Shown: positions 1-11,800 of the stretch, piece by piece
How positions within the stretch are numbered: position 1 is the stretch's first letter
Layout: each line of letters begins with the position of its first letter
NCBI RefSeq assembly: GCF_036588685.1
Contig: NC_086378.1
Span: 13,619,578-13,683,577 of the forward strand
Reading direction: 5' to 3'
DNA: 64,000 bases
Source of the DNA: Mytilus trossulus
Taxonomy: Eukaryota > Mollusca > Bivalvia > Mytilida > Mytilidae
Position numbers and translations under genes: made by a program
Notes under the pieces: generated by a model
Seen by the model: only the letters and a program-made list of their open reading frames with translations
Databases searched by the model: none
What the model was told of the DNA's origin: nothing

Positions 1-3000
1 GATGTACCTATCAGGTACTTGAACTCATACTTGCAAGTAAGCTCATTGATCCTAAAAGAGAATAAGAACATGTTTTATTTAATCAGTATTCATTTACATT
101 TTTATGTTGTCATAAGTTAAAGATATTTTTGTCATTATAAATAGATATAGGAAGATTTGGTGTGAGTGCCAATGAGACAACTCTCCATCCAAATAACAAT
201 TTAAAAATAAGTAAAAAATTATAGGTCAATGTACGGCTTTCAACACAGAGCCTTGGCTCACACCGAACAACAAGCTTTAAAGGGCCCCAAAATTACTAGT
301 GTAAAACCATTCAAACGGGAAAACCAACGGTCTAAAATTTATATATGCCAGAGGCGCATTTCATTTACAAAAGACTCATCAGTGACGGTAGATGCCGTCG
401 GAGCTTAAATTACAATACAGTTATCTCCTAATTGTAATTGCTGATATTTTGAATGGCAATCATTTCACATCTTCTTATATTGAAATATAAACATGATGAA
501 AGATGAAAATTGTGCAGTAATGAATATATACCTAGAATGGCTTTGTAGCCAATTCAGAATAAACTGACTTCTTTCATTTGTAGACAGGGATTGAAAATTA
601 TTTCGAACTGTCTCTGCGGTCATAATGTCCAATCCTGATATGCAAAGCATTGAACAGCAAACCATGTATGCGAACGATGTCAGTGCTTTCAGGCTTCTTC
701 TTTCTGCAAAATGTAAATAAATGGAATGAAAATGAGCTTACTGAGTGATAGCCCAAAGTGACAACATAAAACCCATTAATTGGATTATCTCCCTTTAAAA
801 ACATCAGAAATAATCATCTCGCTTCAAGCACACAAACATGTGATACACTTTTACTTTCATATAATATTTTATCAAAATATATTGAGTGGGTCAATGAGTT
901 GCCTTTGAAAGATTCTGAATATTTAAGTGCATGCAAAACGGTGATTGGTTTATGTCACTTAGGCAAGCATCCAGCAATTATAAGCACAAACATAGAATGT
1001 CTTACATTGGACACACAGATGAATTTGGTGTCACATCCCTTGTACCTTCTAACAATTTGATAACACGTATACTGATTTTTACAGGCACAAGAGCAATTTT
1101 AAAAGCCTGGGCTGTTGGGCCTTTAAATTTTGGTTCTACGTGAAGACTGTGATTTTATTGAGAAAAATGCTGTAATGACTGTTTCCATTTTGCAACCGCC
1201 GAAGAATTTTTGTGTGTGATAATGGGTAGACATGCAATAAAGGGGGGTGATTAATGGTCTGCATCCAAGTTGACATAGGGCTGAACATATAAAATTATAT
1301 ATACATGCTACTTACTTTTTCTCACAGGAGTTTCCATTGTTTCATCTCCAGGATAATTCAGATGACAGTCAACAGAAGACCCAAATGGTCTTCCTCTTTT
1401 TCTATGTGCTGAAATGCAAACATTACCATGATAACATGAAGACTAAAACACAAATACATGTACTAAACACTAAGCAATGAACCATAAATATGAGGTCAAG
1501 GTCAAATTAAACTTGTATAAAGCATCCAGGTCTTCCACCTTCTAAAATATAAAGCTTTTAAGACTGTTAGCTAACACCACTGCTGCCCTCACCATATCAC
1601 TATCCCTATGTCGAGCTTTCTGCAAAAAAAGTTGCAGGCTTGACAAAAAATCAGTAAAAAGGCGAACAGCTTGTTTTTTTTCTATTAAATTGTGTAACAT
1701 AGAACCTTAGATACACATCTTTAAAGTATTTACCTGCAGCTTCAATATTTTCCGCAACTTCATCTCCTGACTCGCATTCTAGCTCAGAATCATCTGTATC
1801 TTGATAGCTGTCTGAAATTTGAAAAATAAATAAATTCACTTAATTCAAAATAGTAAATTAATTTTAAGAAATTTACTTTAGAAATTGTAACCATGCAAGC
1901 AGGAGTATCTCTAAGTTAATTTATATTTGTTTTAAATTGACTTTATATTGTTTTTGTACTGCAACTTAAATTAATACAATGATAGCTATTAAAATTGTAA
2001 AACTAAATTCAAACTTATTTTCATCCTTTAGGAACCCCTGATTGTGGAAAAGTGTTGCATGATAAAATTCTCATTGCAGAAAATATAGCTGTATTACTAT
2101 ATTTAGGAAACAAACAACTGGTTGCAGTATAAATTGTTATACAGTAGTAAGTGTAATATGCATATAAGCATAATCCAAGGAAATCATGCATTTGGGGATG
2201 ATATTTGTGATTGGAATAAATCTTATAATATTACAATTGGGAGCTACAAACTTTAAGTTTTTGCTACTTATACAATCAAAATCATTAATTAATAAGGCTT
2301 GGGTGTCTTCCTCCATCTTCGATTTTGAATAAGCAGATATCTTTAGTCTATATATTTGGTGAAATGTGCAAATTTTGAGAGTTGTATGTAATTTTTGTAC
2401 AAGACTTTTGATATGAATATAGAAAATTGTGTGTTTAAACATAATTGCAGTTGTAATTTTCAAAAACACCTTGTTTCTGTTTCATTAGATTTTTTCAAAA
2501 TTTGACAAATAAGGGGAAATAACTCCGATGAGGTAATTTTTACAATAGAAAGTGTTATAAATTTACCTATTTCAATATGTAGCAAGAAAACAAGTTCAGT
2601 GACCCCATTTTTCTTTTACTTATTTGAAAGCATGTTATAAGAGCAATATTCTCACATTTTGTCTTAAAGTTCTTATAGAACGTTTTCTTTTTATCACACA
2701 AAATTTGATTTTCCATTAATAAGCTATTCAAAATCTGACAATTTGAAAAAAGCATGATAAAAGCTTCATTTTGACAAGTTATCAAAAAATTCTGTCAGTT
2801 TTTATTAAGACACCCTAACCCACCTTAAATTTATTACCTTCACCATTATCACTTTCATCCGGACTATTCATTTCCATCATACATGTATCTGTGATATTTT
2901 CATAATCTGAATCTAAAGAATTATTGAACAGATTAAAACATAACTATACATTTGTACCTATAGCATACATTTTATAAATTATATGAAATGAGTGACTGGT

Positions 3001-5578
3001 AAAAAATAATGTTGATCCAATCTTGAACAAATGCATTTTTCATTTTTTTAAGCAATAAGACTGTTGGTTTTCCTGTTTAAATGGTTTATCACTAGTATTT
3101 TTTGTGGCCCTTTATAGCTTGTTGTTCTGTGTGAGCCAAGCCTCCTTGTTGAAGGCTGTACCTTGACCTACAATGGTTTACTTTTATGAATTTTTATTTG
3201 GATGGAGAGTTGTCTCATTGGCACTCATACCACATCCTTCTATATCTGTATATATATATATATACGAGTCTAAATTGCACAAACAACATTTTCCAAAAGA
3301 CCAAAAAAGTGAAAAAGCATATTTAAACAAAACGCATTTGACTAACCGGTCGAACAACTGATGTTCTTAACCCTGCTGACTGCCATTGACAATTGCCAAA
3401 TAAAATTGATCACAAGATGTAACCAAATGGATCTTAAAATAAATTTAATACTAAACAGAAACACTTTTTAAACTTGTGGCCGCGATCTTATGCCACAAAC
3501 ATACAGTGTCAATATATTTTAGTACACCAGATCAGGATTTCGACATTAAATGTCTCTTCAGTGATGTTAGGGATCGAAACGATATTTGGAACGCCATATA
3601 AAAAGTATCCTCATATACATGTATATACAACTCGTCTAAACATCAACCCAACAATGTTGTCATTGTCGGCTTCTGTATGGTTTTGAAATCAACTGTAGCT
3701 ATGTACTGTTAAGCTAACAACGTTTGACTGGAATTGACATCCTTTAGCTTAAAGATTTCTCATTTTTATAATATTTAAATGGCCTCATCTAAGCTGGACA
3801 TCGAGAAAGTAAAATTTATCACCATATAATATAATAAGTCTTCTGTGCACGACTTAATTTGTTTTTTTATGCATTCATATCACAATATCGTCAAATCAGG
3901 TAATTGAATATTCAAACCAAAATATAATTTGTGATATTGAGTTTGGGGCTAAAAAAAATGTTTATAATCAATCAGTTTTACATATTCAAAAATTTACAGA
4001 GGTGGATTTAGAGGATTTTCCAGGAGGCCCTAGACCCCCTTTTTTGGCAAAACTTTGGCTGATCATATAGGGAATCACTGAAGCATGAATAAAGCAGTAC
4101 CCCCTCTTAAACAATCAAAATCCTTAATCAAATTTATTACCTTCACCATTATCACTTTCATCAGGCCTATTCATTTCCATCATCCATGTATCTGTGAAAT
4201 TTACATAATCTGAATCTAAAGAAATATTGAACAGATTAAAGCATCAATCAATATACAATATATCCATAAAGGGGCAGAACAAAATATTACATTGATTTTG
4301 ACATTTGTATGTGAATAAAGAGCTACCAATTAATTTCCAGGGTGAGTGGATAAGGAGGAAATATAAAAAAAAGCAGGCCATGACACCCAAGTTGGTCTAT
4401 GGGCAAATCAAACATCAAGAACACTAACATTGAAGACAAAAATAGTCAAGAGGTACAGCGGGAAGGTCATGATCTAAAAAAAAAAATGTTTAACCCTGCA
4501 TCATTTCTGTGCCTGTCCCAAGTCAAAAGCTTGTTAGTCTTGTATGATTTTTAATTTTATTTTTTGTGTATAATTCGGAGTTTCGTATGACGTCCATTAT
4601 CACTGAACTAGTATATATATTTGTTTATGGGTCAGCTCAAGGATGCTTCTGGATGCTGGAGTTACTTGCTGCAACCAAGACCCATTGGCGGCCTTCTGTC
4701 TTGTCTGATTTATGGTCGGGTTGTTGTCTCTTTGACAAATTACCCATTTCCATTTTCAATTTTATTCATGACAATAATCTTATTTTCTTGATCTTGTATT
4801 ACTGATCTTTTATGTATGTTGACTGTTAGACAGCTTGGTCATAACAGACTTTCTTGAGATGTGTACATGTAGCTGTAAATTTATTTTTATAAGTTTCTGT
4901 ATTAATTAATATCAACAGGTGGTATAATGTGTCTTAAAATTCTGAGCAGATAGAACTTGAAGTGATGAAATTTTTTTTCCAATTTCAGATTGCTGTAAAT
5001 GCTTTTGTTTCAGAGTCATTTTGACTTTTTTGTAGATATTACTTTGCTGAACAATTTTGCCTAATAATTCTTGCTATTTAGTTTTTATTTGGTGAAAATT
5101 TATCCAGAGCTATGGTGCAACAACCTCAATTTTTTCAATAAAAATTTGTAACTGAGGTTTTTCGCTTCTTTCATATTTTCCTCTAGATACTATCTTTTGT
5201 CAGTATTAAGAGGACTTAGAAGCTTCTGTCCAAGTTTGATTTTAATAATTACATGTATGTCATTGTAAATTTTGATGGAAAATTTAACTGTATGGATGAG
5301 AAAAACTTGTTGTAGCTGTAACAGGCAGGAGCAATTTTTATTTACTGAAGTTTTGTAGGAAAATATTGGAACTTTCAGTCCTTGAAAGTTGTCGATTTAC
5401 GGTGAATCGGGTATCAAATGTTACACACTTACACGGAAATATTGTAAACTGTCTCAACTGGCCATATCATTATTCTTATTTGAAACATCAGTATTTTAAA
5501 TGTGTAAATGCTTTTTGGGAACCAAGCCTTACCTATTACATCTTCTAACGAATTGAAATAATCATCAGAATCTGCCAT
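1..5578 (-). CDS. Acidic AT-hook protein of unknown function (partial, seven exons seen)
   Basis: I assembled this gene from GT-AG splice sites and phase. Exons run leftward: 5533-5578 (ATG at 5578), 4141-4215, 2838-2912, 1734-1811, 1316-1408, 532-703 and 1-51, continuing past the window edge. All joins are phase 1 except the last (phase 2), and the frame stays open for about 196 residues. The N-terminus (1-91) is very acidic with DSD/DSDNGE motifs. An AT-hook core (RKRGRP, residues 94-99) and a second basic patch (RKKRR, 121-125) suggest DNA binding in the nucleus. A cysteine cluster follows (C138, C139, C143), then a helical stretch and a further cysteine in exon 7. Exons 2 and 3 are near-copies of each other. 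The cysteine/helix layout recalls the front part of large uncharacterised or transposase-like invertebrate proteins, but I cannot name the family. It starts 312 bp from the divergent ParB-like gene. The splice model is strong; function is unknown. Confidence 0.72.
150..335 (+). repeat. Dispersed repeat family A (copy 1)
   Basis: The stretch begins with a GCCAATGAGACAACT segment and ends with a segment about AAACGGGAAAACCAACGG. The same order of segments recurs, diverged, near 12363-12560 and 42853-43090 in this orientation, and inverted near 3052-3247, 28340-28515 and 29660-29850. It lies past exon 6 of the AT-hook gene, in that gene's last visible intron. I see no coding potential in it. Confidence 0.75.
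347..390 (-). repeat. Eroded hammerhead ribozyme motif
   Basis: The minus strand reads CTGATGAG, a short spacer, then GAAA and GCGCCTC. The invariant core bases are kept, but helix II and helix III have lost pairs, and helix I keeps only about four. It is probably a decayed copy of the hammerhead repeat that is intact at 60431. Confidence 0.6.
3052..3247 (-). repeat. Dispersed repeat family A (copy 2, inverted)
   Basis: This is the reverse-complement arrangement of the repeat at 150-335. It lies in intron 2 of the leftward AT-hook gene, between the duplicated exons 2 and 3. A short TA microsatellite follows at about 3248-3264. Confidence 0.7.
4489..4765 (-). repeat. Dispersed repeat family B (copy 1, inverted)
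   Basis: This repeat contains a CTGTCCCAAGTCA segment, then a CATTATCACTGAACTAGTA segment, and ends with GGTCGGGTTGTTGTCTCTTT. The same order recurs near 27925, 29257 and 31875, and in the opposite orientation near 22434, 41528 and 58832. It lies in intron 1 of the AT-hook gene. The apparent open frame at 4566-4805 is part of this repeat. Confidence 0.75.
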
Positions 5579-5890
5579 ATTCCTTCAGCTGTTCAGCAGT
5601 CTGTTCAGACGATCTGGAAGTCAAATCGCGTGCGGATTTCCAAATTCTATTTTCGTTCGTGGAGTAATATAAGTAACTTCTAAAGATATTATTACTCCAG
5701 ATATATATTTGATGTAATTGTGATAAAGTTAATGAAATAACTTGTTTGCGTTTTACTTCAAACATGCTAAATGTCGGCAACAGCATATGAATTCGCGCAT
5801 TGTTGATGGAACTACTTTGCTCGCTTTGTTTGTGTTGTGGTTGTAAATTGGTCACGTGCAGCTGATCGTCTGTCAATAATCAAACTCAAG
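5579..5890. promoter_or_regulatory. Candidate bidirectional promoter between divergent genes
   Basis: This 312 bp interval separates the start codons of the AT-hook gene (minus) and the ParB-like gene (plus). It must therefore hold both 5' UTRs and probably a shared promoter. It carries an E-box (CACGTG, 5853-5858) about 35 bp upstream of the rightward ATG. I see no convincing TATA box at a fixed distance from either ATG. The assignment rests on gene layout, not on a defined core element. Confidence 0.55.
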
Positions 5891-8800
5891 ATGTGGAAGA
5901 TAGACGCAGGGGTTTTAAAAATTGGTGGCAAACAAGCAGTTGATGAAAATGGAAAGAAATATCCGAAGGTTAAATCCGTCAAAGAGAGTAAATTTGTCTA
6001 CTTGGTAAGAATTTATTAGAAATCAATCGGCTTTAGCCCACGAACTTGCGAGTTCGCTACATTTACAACTATCGGCTCCCAACTATCAATATTCTCACAA
6101 TATTAAAGTATATTTTTATCCTATTTAACTTTAAAAAATGTTCAATGTCCGATTTATAATCTGATTTTAAAGTACAGGGCATCGCTTCTTTTTAGATGTC
6201 GAAATGAATGTCGTCTTGTTAGACAACAATTAGATCTGCGCATGTGTCAAAAGTTAAAATTAAACTTACAAAAATTCCGAGTAGGCGTAAACATAAAATT
6301 ATTGTACGCACATACATTTAGTTGATTTGCATTCTTTATTAACAAGAAGACAACACCCTTAATGATGTACAAAAGTTAAAGAATTTGATGATAATATGAT
6401 CACTCTACATATATATGTAGCTATTTTTATATAATAAAGAATAAAGATATATATACAGATCAAAGCCCTATGTGGGCGGAGTTACCGGACTACATCGTAT
6501 AAAGCAACCAGTATTTTTACATGTGTTTATTATGGAGTTCTATTTTTAGAAGGTATATAAATATCGAAAGATATACATAACCCTCCCATTAATTATATTA
6601 TTGTATACTTGATGGATATAGCATTTGAATGACACACAGAGACCAATAATATAAGGGTATCCAAATTGCACCTATTCAGAAAAGAATAGCAACGGAAATC
6701 TTACAAGATTTTCTAGAGACTAAACAATTTTTATTTTTATGATTTGATACTCAACATAGGTAAACATATTTACAGATATACACAAAACGTTCACAGTATT
6801 TATCAACAGATGGATGTTAACTGTAAAAGCAAAATGTACGAAAACGTCATCTTTTTTAAAATTAGCAAAGACAATGTATTATTAAAATATGAAGAGTAAG
6901 CATGGACTAATATCCAATTGTTCAAAATATTTTAAAGAAATTAAACAGAAGCTCGGTTATTAGACTTTTGACTATGTGAATTTAGGCATAGATGCAATTT
7001 GGGTACTCCTCATTACAAAATCATGAATAGTTTGGAGGTTGATTCAACCCCAATTTTTAATGACTCAATATAGATTAAAAATCAAACTGGTGTACCTAGA
7101 CAGTAAAGAAGGATAGGGCTACAAAATAAACACAGAATGGACATTTTTTTCTTGATCATAAAAAAACGTAGGTGAAAAAACTGTCAAAATAGGTGTACCA
7201 TCACCTTCGAAACATTTATAATTGTGTTATAAATTATGATTATTGAAAATAAAAATCAGTAATAATGGTATATATACATAATTGACACATTCCCTGATTC
7301 CATTCTGTATTCTATAATGTGCATGTAACATATCAAGATAAGCATATGTATTCTTTTTTTGTAGATTTATTTCATTGGTCAGAAGAAGGGGCTTAAACTG
7401 GGCAAAGACAAATATACAGGTTCCATTGAAGTAATCAAAAGTTTTCAGGCCAAACCCTCCAGAAAAATAACCAAAGAAAAAGAGAACAGACTGCCAGAAG
7501 TAACCCATATTGAGCCCAGTTTTGGTAAATCTGTTGAAGATGATAAATTGATTGGTAATTTATTTGAAATTTTGAACTAGCATATGAACAGTAGGAATTT
7601 TAAAAATAATTTGGTTCTTACAGTTTTATATTCATGTATGTAATTGTATTTCATTAAATTATCTAAAATTGAAGACAATTACAAGTATTTTTTTAATCAT
7701 TATATAAAGCATGATAAGTTGATAATGTACAAAAATATATTTGCCTGGATTTTGTGATCTGCATATAAAATGGTATTTATTTTATTATATAATTCCATTC
7801 TCAATTTTATAAAGCTTTTTTAATTGACTTTATAATATCACTGTGGACATATTAAGAAGCATGCAATTGATTCTTATCATTATCAGAAGGTGTAAATCAA
7901 AGAAATGTTGTAATACATGCAATTTATTGTAAGTCATTATCAAATAATTATTTGTGCTTTAATAGGTGAATTTACTGTTGATGCTCAGACCCTTTCTAGC
8001 CCACCACAGGAATATTTATGCAGGACAGTAAGAGAGGACTGGGTTGTGGAGATAAGAAATAAGATACGTGAGCAAGCAGCAATCCCACAGGGGACACATC
8101 TGCCTGTGCTAGTGGACCCATCACAGGTACTTTTAAATACTAAAATTTGAAACAAAAACTGTATTAATATTTAGGGTTTGCACTCCAGGCGTGTAATGTA
8201 TAACAGTTGATTAATAATCAGTATAAACTTATCAAGAATAAGTGTACATTTTTTTATATACATGTCCTTGTACTTTTAATGCATACGTTTTGGTACCGTT
8301 AATCTTATTATTATTATTAATGTCTTGCTGTAGCAATAAGTTTTATCCTTGTCAGTTTGTATAACCTAAATTTTGTTTATGATCTCCAACTTCAGTTTGC
8401 CTTAATCATATTGTTGTAAAACTAAAACACAGTGCTTATTACCAGAAAACACAGAAAAAATTTAGAATTTTAGTGGTGTCACAACACTTTTGCCGTTCTA
8501 GAGATATGCCCCCTTTACAAATTGAAAAATTGCTGAATTTTTTGTTTGTTTCTGTAATCTAATTTTCGGTTGCCCACTCTAATTGTTATTTAATTCAAAA
8601 ACAATTCTTATTACTACAAAACTGAGATCAATTACAATATATACAAAATATAATGATATAATGTCATCATCTGTGTCGTCCAAAGAAACATTGGTTTCTG
8701 GACAATAACTTTAGTTTAAGTGATTTTCAAGATTCAGGATGATGCTTTGTGTATAAGTATTTTGATTGCTCTGAAATTATACCACAATGTTTAATACCAC

Positions 8801-11800
8801 AAGTAGAAGGTTGGGATTTATTTCCGGGGTTATGGGTCCAACAGTTAATGAATTCAGGGCCAAAAACAACAATCATTGTAAAGCCTGAGAGTGTAAGTGT
8901 ATTGATCTCTCTGTACATAGTTCCAGGATTGCAGATTGTATATTAAAATTTACAATAATTTACACTCTATAATGGTTAAGTTTTTTTTTTTAAATAAGTA
9001 CAAAATATAACTAAAATACACTAGACTGTTTCAAAATACAAAATTCTTTTCTACTACTTAATCTGTCATATACACAATAAAAATAATGAGAAAATGTTGA
9101 TATGCATATTAACATTTATTACAGTGTTCTGATCCTGACAAATTTAGAGGACAACTCCTAGAGAGTAATTCAGAAATAAAATCTACTGATTTTACTCTTT
9201 ACTTGCTTGGTGGTAATCACCTTGTGGCTGCTATCAAGGGATTACAAGAAGAAGGAATTAAAGGAATTGGGTAAATTGGTTTTATCACTTTAACAGTAGC
9301 CATGTAATTTATGAATGTTTTTAATTATGGTATTTTTTACATATATATATATATATATTACTGATTACAAATGTGTCGAGGTTTGTGATTGGATAACAAC
9401 ACCGAGATGTCAGTATATATTCAGGAAACTGCCAGGGTATATACAACGTTTTTATCCCTGATTGGAACCTCAAAAACATCATCATAACACAAGTAACTAT
9501 ATTGTGACGTAGTCAAAAGCTATCAGACTATCAGAGATTCACAGAAAAAATAATGACTTGCTTCAGTCAATAATACATTTTTGATACAAAAACACGCAAT
9601 TTACACTTTTAATACTTAAATTTAATGTTAAAAGTGTTATTATAAATTATTACATACACGATAAAATTATGATCACAGCAAATTAGAAAGTCCTTCACGT
9701 ATACCGAACATATAAGGTTGGGTTTTTCAACTTATATATATGTGTTTTCAATAAATACCTGCACTGGAATAGCATTAAGTCAGTGGTTATCCGTAATATA
9801 TGTGTAATTCAGGTCTCAGAAAGGGTATATACTGTGACATTCCCGGCTTAGGGGAAATAAACTCAAAGCCGGGAATGTCACAGTATATACCCTGTCTGAG
9901 ACCTGAATAACATATAATATACGGCTGCAGTGCAGGCGATTTGGTGTCACAATATCACAGTAGCATGGGTTGGAAACCCGGAGAGGGAAGAACCATAAAT
10001 TTGGAAAGCAAATTTACAGATCTAACATTTACAAATGCAGGTGACTGATACTTTTGGCCAGAGCATATGAATATAGCTGAAATTTGAATAAAATAAGATA
10101 TATGGGTTTTTAGATTTTTACACACAAAAGTTTTCTTAAAATATAGAAAAATACTCAAAGAGTGTGCATGCATAACTTGAGCAAGACTAAATTCATATGC
10201 CTAGCTCACAAATATTGGATGTTAATTATTTATTTAGTAATTCCTTTGCAGAGAATTAGATGTGTCAGTGTATGTAGGTTTAACACCAGAGGAAGCAAGA
10301 CTGTTAGGCAACAGACATAACTTTCAAATGTCAACTTTGCCAGTGACATTTCAAGTAAGTCGTTTTACCAAAAACCTATTTCACTCTTTTAATCAACATA
10401 TTTTTAGATTTCTTATTCCGTAAAAGCATAGAAAAATTGAACTTCATATAGTATCAGTCCAAAGTTTGAAGTGCATAATAAATAATTTACAGTACTGGAC
10501 CAACACTAAAAGAAACACACGTATCATACAATGAAGAAGAAAATCATTAACAAATATTATTACATTGGTTGCAATGAATTACATTGATTTCCCAGTTACA
10601 TAAAAACCGATAATTTCACATGCAAAATAAGCATGGTTATTTCACTCTCTGACGTCATACAACTATAGGCGTTGTCAAGAGGTCAATAACGTCAGATGAA
10701 AACAAATTGTCAATGTGTAGTAGAAAGTTATAATAGTTCCTTACATTTTCTACATAAATTTCTAAAAAAAAAAATCATTAGACAATGTAATCAAAAGAAA
10801 AACTAATTAAAGAAATCAAATATCGAAAAAATATTTAACTTGTGACTGAAAAACACTGATAATTAACTCTGACATGCACTTCAACATTCGTAAATAAAAG
10901 TGTTGTTCGGTCATTCATTGAAAACCGATAATTTCACATGCGAAATAGAGGTGGTTATTTCCCTCTCTAATGTCATACAACAATAGGCGTTGTAGATAAC
11001 TGCGGATTATAACAAATTATGAATGCATAGAAAAAAGATATAGTTCCTTACATGTTTTTACATAAATTTCTTTAAAAAAAAAATCATTAGACAATGTAAT
11101 CAAAAGAAAAACTAATTAAAGAAATCATAAATCGAAAAATATTCAACTTGTGACAGAACAACACTGATAATTAACTCCTGTGCTTTGAGCATTTGTAAAT
11201 AAATGTGTTGTTCGGTCACTCGTTGAAATTTTTTTCTTTATTTCAATACTTCAATTAGTTATTCTATAAATACCAAATAGAAATAATTTAATTTTGGATG
11301 TTACATGTCTTTTGATTGGCTGACATTATTTTGTCATCAGCCCATAGACATAATTTAGTCATGTAACTGTGATGTTATAAACATTTTTTCATGGTTTTCT
11401 ACAGTTTAAAATGGAATTAAGAATTAAATTATAAAAAATGACTGTAATACTTTTTCTGTCAATTCGAAAAAAACATAAAAAATGTGATGCACACTGTTAT
11501 ATAACCTGCTACTCATTTTATTCAGTGTGCACCAAATTTTTTATGTTATTTCTTCATAGACAGAAAAAATATTACAGTCATTCCTTAAATAAATATTAGA
11601 ATGCAACGTTTAAAAGGTTTACTTCTTATATTGTAGCAAAAAGTAGAACAGGCCAGGTTGTATTTTAAAGCAGGTTCCAAAGGAAAAGACTTGGTGGAAC
11701 AAATAAGAAAAATAAATATGCAGACAGATATCAATAAAACAGTAAGTGATCTTAGGCAGTCACTGAGAAATTTTTCACCAACATTTTAGAGAGAGAGAAA

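Noticed and set aside
8758..8892. Possible additional exon of the ParB-like gene
   Set aside because: Frame and splice sites allow it, but the sequence belongs to a dispersed bivalve-type repeat with a relative at 36540-36595, and the motif spacing reads better without it.
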